Both the position numbers and the translations under genes were made by a program. The notes beneath the pieces are model-generated. The model was not told where the DNA came from and did no database searches. It saw only the letters and a program-made list of their open reading frames with translations. Below are positions 45,353 to 56,701 of a stretch of DNA of 64,000 nt, piece by piece; the first letter of the stretch is position 1, and each line of letters starts with the position of its first letter. The DNA comes from Mastigamoeba balamuthi (lineage: Eukaryota > Evosea > Mastigamoebida > Mastigamoebidae), in contig CACRSC010000003.1 of assembly GCA_902651635.1 (NCBI GenBank), positions 200,731-264,730 on the forward strand. Direction: 5' to 3'.

Positions 45353-46884
45353 ATGCCTGGACTCTCGTTAATGAACGCCCTTATGGAGGGCGGGATGCTC
45401 CTCGCCGGAGTCATCATTACAGTGGCGACAAAGGCCCAGGACAACAGCTACTCCGTGGGCTGGGGCGGCCAGGAGCACGCCTTCAACCACCCCTGGACGC
45501 AGACCCTCTTCATGTTCATCGGTGCGGTCTCTGCTGCTATGGCGATAAAAATCGCAGGCAATTGACGCAGTCTTCACAATGCTCAACGGTGCGGACACAC
45601 ACAGCCGAGACGCTCGTCCTGGTGGTCTTCATCGCGCACAAGGTGGTGACATGGAAGCGGAAGGGCCGCGACCCCGAGAAGGAGTCGTTCCTCCAGCTGT
45701 TCCCGCCGATCCTCATCGTGCCGACCATCCTCGATCTCCTCGCGACCGGCGTGTCCAGCATCGCCCTGCTCTACATCGACGCCTCGGTGTGGCAGATGCT
45801 CACCGGGTCCCTCATCATTTTCTCCACTATCATGGCTGTGCGTCCTTCATAACCGGCTTCACTGCTCGAAGTTCCCGCCCGGTACTCAAATGAAAATCGG
45901 CCCGCAGAGGGTATTCTTCCACAGAAAGCCCCTGCCGTATGAAATCATCGGCATCGCGGTGTCCGTCATCGGTCTGGTTCTCGTTGGCCTGTCGAGCGTG
46001 TTCACCAGCCTCAAGACCGAAGAGGGCGGCTCGGGGAGCTCGGACGACGGAGGGAACAAAACGTCAGTGTGGAAGATCATCGTCGGAATCGTCCTGACTA
46101 TCGTGTCGCAGCTGCTGGCAGCCGGTCAGTTCACGCTCGAGGAGAGGCTCCTCAAGCACAGAAATATGAATCCGGCCCAGGTCACTGGCATGGAGGGCTT
46201 CTTCGGCCTCGTGCTCTCGTGTTTCATCGTTCTTCCCGTCGTGTACTTCTGCCCGGGCGACAACGTACGTGCCACGCTTCACTTATGAGTTTGCGTGGCC
46301 CTTTCTCAACCGAACTCGCGCAGCCGGGCTCCATGGCGCGCGGGTCGTACGACAACGCGATCGACGCGTTCATGCAGATGGGTCACAACATTCCGCTGCT
46401 GTTCTACGTCCTCATCTACATCGCGTTCGACGGCATTTACAACTGGCTCGCGACCTCGACCGAGAAGTTCCTCAGCGCCGTGCACTACTGCGTCATCGAT
46501 GCCTGCAGGAGTATCTTCGTGTGGGCGTGGCAGCTGATCTGCTACTACCGCATCAATGCGCGTTTCGGCGAGGAGTGGACCAAGTGGTCCGGGTTCGAGG
46601 TCGCCGGGTTTGTCTGCCTGACCGTCGGTACGCTCTTCTTCCACGCTATCGTCAAGATACCCGGGCTGTCGTACGCCGTCCTCGAGGAGGAGGCCGCCCA
46701 GGAGGAGAAGAAAAAGAGGAAGGGCAAGGAGGAGACGTCTGCGACCGGAGACTGCGAGCTCGGACAAGTGCCAGTCCCGGAGCTCAACTCCGACGATGGA
46801 GATGCAGACCTTAACGAGATCGAGGTGCAGCACGATTGCGGGGCGTCCGAGGACGGCATCACCGTCAAGTGTGACGGCTCGTAA
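45353..46884 (+). CDS. SLC35F6-like membrane transporter, copy 2
   Basis: Exons 45353-45521, 45605-45837, 45908-46264 and 46324-46884 give 439 aa. It is the closest sister of copy 1: most membrane segments are identical (for example LFPPILIVPTILDLLATGVS), while introns and the acidic C-terminal tail differ. In exon 2 TM3 starts ETLVLVVFIAHKVVTWKRKG instead of ETIILMIYVVYKLVSWRQKG, so the cytosolic loop and that helix are where the copies diverge most. All splice signals are GT-AG and all phases fit, so the gene looks functional. Role as for copy 1: an SLC35F6-type carrier with unknown substrate. Confidence 0.88.
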
Positions 46885-47559
46885 TCCCCGAGACTCTCGG
46901 CCCTGTATACAGAAGGACCCTCGCGCAATCACGTCCCTCTCCACCATGCAACCCACAAGCCAAACCACGTTTACTGCCCATCCTTGGTGATCGAGCCTGC
47001 TGTGCCCATTGCTCGTCTGAACACTGAAACGCTTAAATGAACGCGTACACGCAGGACAGTGAAGGGGGCAGCACACTGGAAGCAGTGACAAGCCATTAGG
47101 TCTTTTCTGACGATTCGTGGAAATGGCGAGATATTCTGAATGACGCCTCGTTATTGGAAACAGGGTGCTGTTGAAAGAAGAGATCGGTTACAGCAATGAA
47201 GTAGCGATGGGCCCGCGCTGCTGGATCCTGACAGGCGCAGGCTTAGGGGACTAAGTTGGCTGAGCCGTTCGTGATGCGGAATGCGCGTTGCGCGAGATAC
47301 CGAGTCGGATTCACTCCCAGTAGAGAAATTGTGGGCATCACGAGCGTTAGAGCTCCACGCGCGATGCCCCATGTTTGAGTCCCCGCTGGCGCCAGTTCCG
47401 GGTGGGTGAAATCTGCACTGGATTCACAGACACGTTCTGGCGACTGACACAGAAAAAACCTGTTCCCAACGGCACCTCCCCCCCGATCTGTCTTGGAGGT
47501 CGCGTGCACCGCCCACCCCTGGCACTGTGGCAGATCCGAGCGAAGGAGCGCGCGGGACT
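46885..47559. other. Intergenic 3' flank of copy 2, no gene seen
   Basis: No coding or RNA gene recognised. It starts with the 3' flank of copy 2, which is related to the 3' flank of copy 1 near 39960 (TTTACTGCCCATCC here, TTTAACTGCCCACC there). Confidence 0.5.
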
Positions 47560-48120
47560 GCCGCGGGGCGAGGCACGGAAGCGTGGCACTGATCTGGGCC
47601 CTGAGGGTGCACCCTCACGGGGACATACCCACACCCTAAAACAGCGCTCCGTCGGTGGTGTAACACCATGGTGCAGCGCATTCTCCCAATGCAAAGCGGA
47701 CCTCTGACCCCAGCCCGCGATTCGCGAGGGTCCTGTGGCCCACGGGGCATGCGAATAGGCTCAGGGGCCGTGGGGCTAGCCTTGTAGGCGGGCGAAGCGC
47801 AGAGCAGCGCGGTGACCAGCAGATCTCGCGGGTTCCTTTCGGAGACTTTTCCCACTACAGAAAGGAGCAACAGGATTGCTGAACAACATCAGGATTATTG
47901 AACAAAAATTGGGAAAAAACGGAGTTCACATGTGACTCAAAGCCCGCACCCCAACGTCTACGCCCCTTCTCTCTGCTCCGGTGCCTGTATTTTTAGTGTT
48001 CTGTGCTGTGCACACACCCAGACACCGATAACGCAGACCCCTGCACCCATATCCCCCAGAACAGTGCACGGGCACTGCTGCATGACTGACTACCTGCTGT
48101 CCATCACCACCAGACGAAGA
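47560..48120 (+). repeat. Duplicated upstream cassette of transporter copy 3
   Basis: Homologue of 44790-45350; see that entry. The copy 3 version lacks the CTGAGACGATCCCCGATACA-type leader found in copies 1 and 2 and is more diverged near the start codon. Confidence 0.7.
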
Positions 48121-48122
48121 AG

Positions 48123-49616
48123 ATGCCTGCCCTCTCGTTACTAGGCGCCGCGATGGAGATCGGGCTTCTGATGTCCGGTGTCATCAACACGGTGGTCACC
48201 AAGGCCGCGGACAACAGCTATTCCGTGGGCTGGGGCGGCCAGGAGCACGCCTTCAACCACCCGTGGACGCAGACGCTCTACATGTTCATTGGTACGGTTG
48301 CGCCCTCTTTGTGAAACTCACGGTACCGGCCACACAGCCGAGACGTTCGTCCTGATGATATTCATCACGCACAAGCTCATCACGAGAAGACGCAAGAGCG
48401 ACAAGCCCCACAGGGTCGAGACGTTCTTCGAGCTGTTCCCGCCGATCCTCATCGTGCCGACCATCCTCGATCTCCTCGCGACCGGCGTGTCCAGCATCGC
48501 CCTGCTCTACATCGATGCCTCGGTGTGGCAGATGCTCACCGGATCCCTCATCGTCTTCTCAACCATCTTGGCTGTGCGTCTTTCAAAACCGACACCCCCA
48601 GTCTTATTGAATTTCCACAGAGGATCTTCTTCAAACGGAAGCCCCTGCCGTATAAGATCATCGGCATCGCCGTGTCGGTTATCGGTCTGGTTCTCGTTGG
48701 TCTGTCCAGCGTGTTCACTAGCCTCAAGAAGGCCAGTGATGCCAGCGGGGCCAGTTCGGGAAGTTCGGGAGACGGAGACGGAGGGGACAAAGTGACCGTG
48801 TGGAAGATCATCGTCGGCATCGTCCTGACCTTCGTGGCGCAGCTGATGACAGCCGGACAGGTCACGATCGAGGAGAGGCTCCTCAAGCACAGGAATATGA
48901 ACCCGGCACAGGTCAGTGGCATGGAGGGCTTCTTCGGCCTCGTGCTCTCGTGTTTCATCGTTCTGCCCGTCGTGTACTTCTGCCCGGGCGACAACGTACG
49001 CAGCACAAACTGAACTGTCCGTGCAAGCCGCGACTTACCAGAGCGCATGCAGCCGAGCTCCATGAGGCGCGGGTCGTACGACAACGCGATCGACGCGTTC
49101 ATGCAGATGGGTCACAACATTCCGCTGCTGTTCTACGTCCTCATCTACATCTTGTTCGACGCTGTGTACAACTGGCTCTCGGTCAACATCGAGAAGTACC
49201 TCAGCGCCGTGCACTACTGCATCATCGATGCCTGCAGGAGCATCTTCGTGTGGGCGTGGCAGCTGATCTGCTACTACCGCATCGAGGAGCGTTTCGGCGA
49301 GGAGTGGACCAAGTGGTCTGCGTTCGAGGTCGCCGGGTTCGTGTGCCTGACGATCGGCACTCTCCTCTTCCACGGCATCGTCAAGATCCCCGGGATGTCG
49401 TATGCAGACCTCGAGGAGGAGGCCGCCCAGGAGGAGAAGGAGAGGCAGAAGAGGAAGGGCGAGCCCGCATCTGCAGTCAAAGACTGCGAGCTCGGGGAGG
49501 TCCCTGCCCCGGAGCTCAACTCCGACGAAGGAGATATAGACCTTAACATCATAGACGTTAAGCGCGATAGCATGGCGGACGAGGACGGCATCACCGTCAA
49601 AAGGGACGGCACGTAG
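48123..49616 (+). CDS. SLC35F6-like membrane transporter, copy 3
   Basis: Exons 48123-48291, 48338-48573, 48621-48995 and 49053-49616 give 447 aa. It has the same intron positions as copies 1 and 2 but is the most diverged: MPALSLLGAAMEIGLLMSGV at the start, loop ITRRRKSDKPHRVETFFELF, and a longer Ser/Gly-rich loop (KASDASGASSGSSGDGDGGD) between TM5 and TM6. The SLC35F6 motifs HAFNHPWTQTL and EERLLKHRNMNPAQVSGMEG are kept. The order and relatedness suggest that copy 3 split first and copies 1 and 2 later, with the AT-rich island entering between the latter two. Ten membrane segments; probable endolysosomal carrier, substrate unknown. Confidence 0.87.
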
Positions 49617-49799
49617 CCCGACGGCCCGCAAGCCAAGCACCGAGAGAGTGGCCCGTGTACACAACAGTCACCACGTATACCCAAGCCCACACACGCCCAA
49701 CACCCAACAGCCATAACCACACAACTACTGGACATCTCTCTCGTAATCAATTCAAAGGCGTTGATTGCCCATCTGCGGGTGGCCAAGGGTGCCCGTGCG

Positions 49800-52700
49800 T
49801 CAGTGGCTGTGCTTGTGGTGGTGGCGATGCTTTCGGTGCTTGCTGTCGTGCCTGTGGTGCTTGTGCTTCCTGTGGCGCGACCTCGACGACCCCGACTCAC
49901 TGTCCGAGCTGCCACTGCTCGACGGCGATGGTGACCTCGACGTCGACCTCGACCTCTTCCTCCTCCTCTCGTCCTCGGGCTCCGCCTTGACCGCAACCCT
50001 CGGCGGGGGCGGCGCAGGCCCAAACATAGGCGCGTCCTGAGGCACAGGAGCAGCTCTCGGTCCATCCGCAGGTTCGAGGGGAATAAAGTCCGGCGCAGCG
50101 CTTGCCCCTCTCAGCATCGCCTGGCCACCTGCTTGCGCCTCTTCCGGGGGCGGCGGCGGCGGTGGCGGTACCTCCTGCGGTGGGGGCGGTGGCGGAGGCA
50201 CCGGCACGGGCTGCGATGGCTGTGGTGGCTGCGGTGGCTGCGGGGGCTCTTCGGTGGGGTCCTCGAAGATGGCCTTGAAGATGTCGATGGGCGGCCTGTC
50301 GGGCTCGTTGATCTCTCCGTTCTCAGCCTCGGCCAGCGCCACCGCGGAGGCGACGTCCGTGAAGAAGTCCAGCTGCCCGGGGTCCGCCTGCTGCGCCGCG
50401 CTCCCCTTCTCCGATTGCGTCGGGGCGAACGCAATCGCTCCCGACTCGGGCCTCCGCTCCTCCGTGAGCACTCCGGCCTGCGGGGGTTCTGTGAGAACAC
50501 AGCATGGATAGGAGCGCAAGCACGGGCTGCTGACGCACGGGCTTCCCGGGGTGCGGGTTCGGCACGTTGAACCGCTTGCAGAGCAGCGTCACGGGGGCCC
50601 ACTGCGCCTGCGTCCTCACGAGGGTCCGCTTCTGCGGGACAGCGGCGGGCTCGGGCGACTTGGCCTCGGCCTTCCTCTCTGTCGGCGAGACGGTGCGCTG
50701 CCCCGGCACGTAGACGTCCTTCACGGGGTCCTGGGCTGGCGCGAACCTGCTGGCCATCGCCCCGGCCATCGGCCTGAACATGATGGCTGTCTTCACAAAC
50801 TCCTCGCGCTCGTCTGTCCACTCGGCCGCCGACATGCCCTGGCGTCGGCGGGGCAGCAGCTGTGAGCCGCGGGTAGGATACAACGGCGGCGCGAGAGGGG
50901 TCGCGCACAGCAGGAGGCCCGAGCTGCGGCCTGAGGTCTCCGCGCTGCTCCTTCACAAAGTCCTCGTAGCGCCTCTGCTTCTTCGCGTCCGAGTAGATGT
51001 TGCGCACGGGCGCGTTGAGCACGTAGTCGGGGAGCCTCTGCGCGCCGCGCGGGTCAGCCGCGCCGAACGCGCCGGCAGCGACCTGTGCCCTGGGCAGCGG
51101 CGCCTCGCCGAGCATCCGCGACCGCATCTCCGGGGTGATCTTGGTGCCCGGGGCCACCGCCCTCTGCTCGACGGGCTTCTCGAAGTAGTGGTACGCCTTG
51201 AAGTCCCTTGGCGGCACAGGCGGCGCGAACCTTGCAGCGGGAGAGAGGGGTAGGGACGTGTTACGTGAGGCGGGCACAGGCGCTGGGGGCGGCGGGCGAG
51301 GGCTCACCACTTGGCACTGGTCTTCTGCTGCAGGGCCGCGACGAAGCCGGCGATGATCCCCTCGGCTGCGGCGCTCTGCGCGTCCCTGCGCTTCGACTCG
51401 GCTGCCAAGCCGCCCAGTATGACGTCGGCCTCAGTCCTCCGCTTGCGCTCCCTTCTCGAGTCGATGGCGATGTCGTAGCTGTCCACTGTATGGGAGGGCG
51501 TTAGCGATGGGGGGGACATGCAGGTGGCGCACACTTGTCCGTTCCGAACACGTCTCCGTCGTCGTCGTCGTCCAGCGCGCCCAGGCCGAGCCCAGGGGCG
51601 CCGCCCGACTTGTCCAGCGCGCTGGAGAGCATCACGCGCTGGGGCTGCAGGGCCGTCTGCAGCCCCAGGGGCTTCTGCCCCCTCGAGCTGCGCTCCTGCC
51701 GCCCCGTGGCCTCCGCGGTCACTTTGCGGAAGTCGCTCATCTCCCTGTACTCCTCCGAGGCCATCGCGGGGTCGTACCCCAGCCCGTAGACGTCGTTCTT
51801 GGGCACTATCTCGACCTGCGAGCGGGCAGCCGTGAGGCCTCGGGTTGCCAGCCGCTGCTCCGAGCGGAGGAGCGCACGCAGGACACAGCGCTGCTGCTCT
51901 CCGTCTGCGGCTGCTTGCGTCTCTCCTGGGGGGTGAACACTGGGCCGATGCGGCGCTGCTTGGCCTTGGCCTCGGCGACCTCCCAGGGGGCGATGTCGTC
52001 GCCGGCGACGACCTCGGGCTCGTCGTCGTCGACAGAGGGCACGCGGNGCCGAACGCGCCGGCAGCGACCTGTGCCCTGGGCAGCGGCGCCTCGCCGAGCA
52101 TCCGCGACCGCATCTCCGGGGTGATCTTGGTGCCCGGGGCCACCGCCCTCTGCTCGACGGGCTTCTCGAAGTAGTGGTACGCCTTGAAGTCCCTTGGCGG
52201 CACAGGCGGCGCGAACCTTGCAGCGGGAGAGAGGGGTAGGGACGTGTTACGTGAGGCGGGCACAGGCGCTGGGGGCGGCGGGCGAGGGCTCACCACTTGG
52301 CACTGGTCTTCTGCTGCAGGGCCGCGACGAAGCCGGCGATGATCCCCTCGGCTGCGGCGCTCTGCGCGTCCCTACGCTTCGACTCGGCCGCCAAGCCGCC
52401 CAGGATGACGTCGGCCTCTGTCCTCCGCTTGCGCTCCCTGCTCGAGTCGATGGCGATGTCGTAGCTGTCCACTGTATGGGAGGGCGTTAGCGATGGGGGG
52501 GACATGCAGGTGGCGCACACTTGTCCGTTCCGAACACGTCTCCGTCGTCGTCGTCGTCCAGCGCGCCCAGGCCGAGCCCAGGGGCGCCGCCCGACTTGTC
52601 CAGCGCGCTGGAGAGCATCACGCGCTGGGGCTGCAGGGCCGTCTGCAGCCCCAGGGGCTTCTGCCCCCTCGAGCTGCGCTCCTGCCGCCCCGTGGCCTCC

Positions 52701-53774
52701 GCGGTCACTTTGCGGAAGTCGCTCATCTCCCTGTACTCCTCCGAGGCCATCGCGGGGTCGTACCCCAGCCCGTAGACGTCGTTCTTGGGCACTATCTCGA
52801 CCTGCGAGCGGGCAGCCGTGAGGCCTCGGGTTGCCAGCCGCTGCTCCGAGCGGAGGAGCGCACGCAGGACACAGCGCTGCTGCTCTCCGTCTGCGGCTGC
52901 TTGCGTCTCTCCTGGGGGGTGAACACTGGGCCGATGCGGCGCTGCTTGGCCTTGGCCTCGGCGACCTCCCAGGGGGCGATGTCGTCGCCGGCGACGACCT
53001 CGGGCTCGTCGTCGTCGACAGAGGGCACGCGGGAGTTGTCGGCCGCCTCTCCTCCGATGCCCCTGCCCTCTCTCCACCCCATCCTCCGCAGCAACGTGAA
53101 CCCTGCAGTGGGGGCGAGCGTCAGGGGGCGCTGCTGGGGCCAGAGAGACGGCTGGGCGGCTGGCGAACCGATGTTCTGCGTCGAGACGAAGAACTCGGAG
53201 GGGGCGGGGCCGAGGGCTGCCCCGGACTGCCTCGCCGCGACGAGGCCCTCGGACTTCTGCATCTCTGCTATCTCCACGGCAGTCGTCTGCAGCCCAGAGT
53301 ACTCGGCCCTCGTCGTCAGCCTCTCGGCCAGCCGCTCCTGCAGCCACGCGCATCGTTAAATCAATATGAATTCAAAAAAGGGAATCAAGGAACGCGATAT
53401 CGCGGCAAATCAGCGAATCGGAAATCAATTGACGCAATCGGAGGGAAAACGCGGACCCGTTTGTCCTCGTCGTCCATGAAGTCCTCGGCGGTCTGGGAGG
53501 CCCTCTGGGCCCTCTGGCCCCTGGTGCTCTTGAACTCCTGCGGCGTCCAGCCCTCGGCGGACCCGACGGTGTTGTAGTAGCCCGCCGAGAAGCCGCCCGT
53601 GAAGGCCCCGTGGAAGCGCTGCCGCCCGCTCTCGTCGCGCGCCGTCTGGTCCCAGACGGGCTTGGCCCGCTCCTGGTCGCGCTCCTTGAACTCGGTGCCC
53701 AGCAGGCGGTACTCGTAGTCGCGCTCCTCGCGCGGCGGCGGGGAGTCGGGCGTCTCCTCGGCCTCGGGTTCCAT
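49800..53774 (-). CDS. GPATCH1: G-patch domain protein 1 (GPATCH1/TOUGH-like splicing factor)
   Basis: Minus-strand multi-exon gene. Exon 1 (53774-53457) has [15 protein letters not shown] and AEDFMDDED, the DUF1604 signature of GPATCH1. Exon 2 starts at 53337 ([20 protein letters not shown]). The G-patch is [17 protein letters not shown], created by an intron within it. [20 protein letters not shown] and [16 protein letters not shown] follow, and then [18 protein letters not shown], the usual order. A Pro-rich segment and an Arg/Ser-His tail ending HHHKHSH finish the protein at 49800. GPATCH1 proteins associate with the spliceosome and activate DEAH helicases through the G-patch; nuclear. 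Inside the gene, 985 bp occur twice (51062-52046 and 52048-53032) around a single N. Read literally this repeats several exons and breaks the frame, so the true gene probably uses one copy only. Confidence 0.88.
51062..52046. repeat. 985-bp tandem copy (left), probable contig overlap
   Basis: Same length as 52048-53032, differing only by scattered substitutions (for example near 51371-51470) and separated from it by one N. This is what is seen when two overlapping contigs, perhaps from different alleles, are abutted without merging. Confidence 0.9.
52047..52047. other. Single N between duplicate contig ends
   Basis: The N sits exactly between the two 985-bp copies, strong evidence that it is an assembly join and not a sequenced ambiguity. 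Confidence 0.85.
52048..53032. repeat. 985-bp tandem copy (right)
   Basis: Partner of 51062-52046. This copy is continuous with the 5' exons of GPATCH1 (GEAADNSR running into [12 protein letters not shown]), while the left copy is continuous with the 3' exons. Confidence 0.9.
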
Positions 53775-53986
53775 CGCCTCGGCGTGTTCAGCGAGATAAC
53801 TGAATCTCCGTGACTCAAAGATATGATAGTGGCATCGATTGTGACTAACGATGAGAGAACGAAATCGGAATGGCTCTCCGAAGAGGCATCTGCTCAGCAA
53901 AACATTGAAGGCGGACAGCCTTGTGACTCTGCAGAGCAGGATAATCTGGCCCTGGTTTGATTAACAGGTCTTAGTAAATTGTAAAC

Positions 53987-54057
53987 GGCTCTGTAGTTTA
54001 GTGGTAAAATACCTGTTTAGGGTACAGGTGGCCCCGGTTCGATTCCGGGCAGAGCCC
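53987..54057 (+). tRNA. tRNA-Pro (AGG)
   Basis: Cloverleaf of 71 nt: acceptor GGCTCTG/CAGAGCC with C73, D-arm with GTTTAGTGGTAAAAT, anticodon stem CCTGT/ACAGG with loop TTAGGGT (AGG), T-arm CCCGG-TTCGATT-CCGGG. No intron. It lies between the divergent ends of GPATCH1 and the Cys-rich membrane protein. Confidence 0.9.
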
Positions 54058-54196
54058 AACTAATTTGTTTCCTTTTTCAAAAAGTCTAATGTGTGGGGGA
54101 ACGAACAAGAACCCCGAAGAGAAGCAAACAGACAGTATCAAGGCGATTGTCGGGTTGTGGCCAGAACACCTTACCGCACAAAAAAATACCTAAATT

Positions 54197-56481
54197 TCAC
54201 TGCTTCCTTGCCTTGTGGTGGGAGAAGTGTGTTGGCCAGTATTCGTACACCGGGGGTGTGAGAATCACATCAAGGGAGAACGCGTCTCCGTGGTGTGTCC
54301 CTTCCTTGTGCTGCACCCTCGGCATCGGCAGCATGGTCCCCATCTCCGAGGCGAAGACGTCGTTGTTCATCCGGAACGAGAACCCGCAGCTCGACACCAT
54401 GCTCTGCAGGCAGACCTGCGCCCGGGCCCCTGTGGCGAGGTCCTCGCACACGACGTTCTCGTTCCACGCCTTGGGGTAGCACTTGACGCAGCCCACGCTC
54501 TTGTTCTTGTAGTACGCCCTGGCTGTAGGGTCGTCAAAGTGCAGCACCCAGCAGACGTCGATGCTCGCGGGCGTCTGGCGTATCGCGTAGCACTTGTGCG
54601 CCACGCCCACCATGCGCAGCGTGAAGAGGAACCACAGGCCCAGCGCTATCAGGCTGAACACGAAGAGCTTCTTGCATCGGTGCTGCGGGACGTGCGACCG
54701 CCTCGTCTCTGCCGTCTCGGGCACGTTGTTGTTGGGGTTCGTGTTGACGGCCTCTGTGGGCTGCGGAGGCCTCGAGCAGAGCGCGATGCCGCGCAGGCGG
54801 CAGGGCGTGTGGGCCGGCGCCTGTGCTGCTTGCGGCGGAGGCGGCCTGAGCTCGTTGCGCACGTTCGACGTCGATATCGCGGGCGCCACTGTCAGAGTCA
54901 GCGACGAGCACGCCTCGGTGGAGACGGGCTCCTCGATGTCGCCGTCCCCCGAGTCCGCGAGGTCGGGCTTCTCCTCAAAGGACCCCGCCGAGTCCTCCAT
55001 CACGCGCGGGTTGGACTCGACCTTTGTCGAGATCAAGTGGTCCTCGATCTTCGACACTCGTTGCCTCGTGAACTGCACGCACGCGCACGCGCAGAGGTCA
55101 GCGCCGAGAGGGAACAGCGAGGAGGGGAGCGTGGCGTGCCTTCCTGTGGTGGGACTCGTCCCTCGAGTACCACTTGCCGTTGCAGCAGCCCTCGTCGGCG
55201 CAGTAGAAGGGGAAGTCGGCGTGCGCCCTGTTCTTCTTGCCCTTGACGTCGTGCGACGCCACGGGGCACCTGTACCGCGACTGCGAGCCCTCGGCGGCGC
55301 ACACGTACGCCGGGCACCAGTGCACCCTGCAGCAGTAGGGCGTCTTGCAGAAGCCCTGGCACGCGAGCACGCTGGCCTGCTCGAGCTCCCTCAGCCGCTC
55401 GGCCCCGCCGGCCGCCCACTCCATGGCCCGCAGCTTCTGCAGGCGGAAGAAGCACTCCATCCGCTTCTCGCACGGCCTCCCCATCGGTATCGGCGGCACC
55501 AGCGACGGCATCGGCGGCGCGTTGGGCAGCACGTACTCGGGCGCCCCCTGGCCGACGGCGACGCCCTCGGGCGGTCCCGGCGGCGTGCCCCCTATCTCCT
55601 GCGGCGAGTCGTACCTCTGCCTCTTGACGCCGCCCGCCGCAGGGGCCCCGGCCGCCACCGCCGCCGCCGCCTGGGGCGTGTCGTCGAGCTCGTGCTTGAG
55701 GTTGCGCTGCTTGACCCACGTCCCCCTGTACAGGAACACGTTGTGCTTTGCATCTGCTCAGTTTAGACAGTCAGTCAGTTGCGTGCCCACAGTGGAATTC
55801 CTATGCCGCAGTGCCGCAGTACAGCATTCCTGTGCCCGCTCCTCCGTAGTGCAGAGGACGAGCCAGCCGAGCGGAGGGGAGGGAGAGAGAGAAGGGGGTG
55901 TGCGGGCACCTGGGAAGAGGGCGGTGCACTGGGCGAGGGGGAAGCCGTGGTCGGCGCAGAACTCGACGGCGGTGCAGGCGCCGAAGCAGGGCTGGCCGCT
56001 GGCGCGCCAGTTCTCCTCCCACTTGCGGGCGCCCGCCTGGCACTGCACGCCGCAGCACTCGCGCATCGCCCGCAGCCGGTCCTCGCAGTGCACGCACCAC
56101 GAGGCCGGCGGCGACGACGTCCACACGACGGGCCCCGACGGGCTCGACTCCTCCGACGACTCCGCGACCGGCGCCGCTGCTGCGGCCGCCACCGCCTCTG
56201 CGACCGCCGCAGCCGCGTCCGGCGTGTTCTGGCCGGCGAGGAACACCGGGGGGATCCCGCCCTCGGCTGCGGCCTGCTGCATGAGCGCGTCCGCGGGCTG
56301 CTGCGGGTCGAATGCGCCGAACATTGTCTGCTGCTCGTCAAACAGCCCGCCCTGTGGCGGCGTGGCCTCGCTCTGCGCCCCGTGCGCGCACACAGAGGCG
56401 GCGTCAGTGCGCGCTGCGCGGCGCGGGGGTGCCGGGGAGGGAGAGGGGGGTGGTCCGCACGTAGGAGTCGCTCCAGAGCAT
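54197..56481 (-). CDS. Cys-rich single-pass membrane protein, unrecognised family
   Basis: Exons 56481-56461, 56372-55910, 55753-55140 and 55072-54197 give 657 aa; the third intron has a GC donor (AAG/GCACGC). After an Ala-rich N-terminal region come two Cys-rich modules. The first is at about 105-160 (WCVHCEDRLRAMRECCGVQC, CFGACTAVEFCADHGFPLAQ). The second is at about 240-345 (CEKRMECFFRLQKLRAMEW, LACQGFCKTPYCCRVHWC, FPFYCADEGCCNGKWY). Both look able to bind metal or form disulfides. Later the basic segment RRSHVPQHRCKK is followed by one membrane helix (LFVFSLIALGLWFLFTL) and a C-terminal domain of about 135 aa with eight Cys (CYAIRQ, VDVCWV-like, GCVKCYP, VCEDL, CLQSMVSSCGF). I know no family with this layout. 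Topology is not certain; the tail domain and the double modules suggest a receptor or adaptor. Confidence 0.75.
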
Positions 56482-56701
56482 CGTGAGCGCCGCCGCGCGG
56501 GCAGAGGATTAACGGGGCGCTCGAAACGCGGATTTTCTTTTACCAGCCGTGCAACTTTTCCGGCTGAGAAGGCCACGCGGGATATCGCTGTGTCGGGGAG
56601 GCCCGTCATCTGAGTCACACACGTGGCAACCGCTGGCTTGTTTTCTCTTTCTCGATTCCCCCAGTGGGCGCCCGCACCATTCGAATCACGCGGTGCGGGC
56701 C

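Noticed and set aside
51062-53032. Biological tandem exon duplication in GPATCH1
   Set aside because: Equal length of copies and a single N exactly between them point to unmerged contigs.
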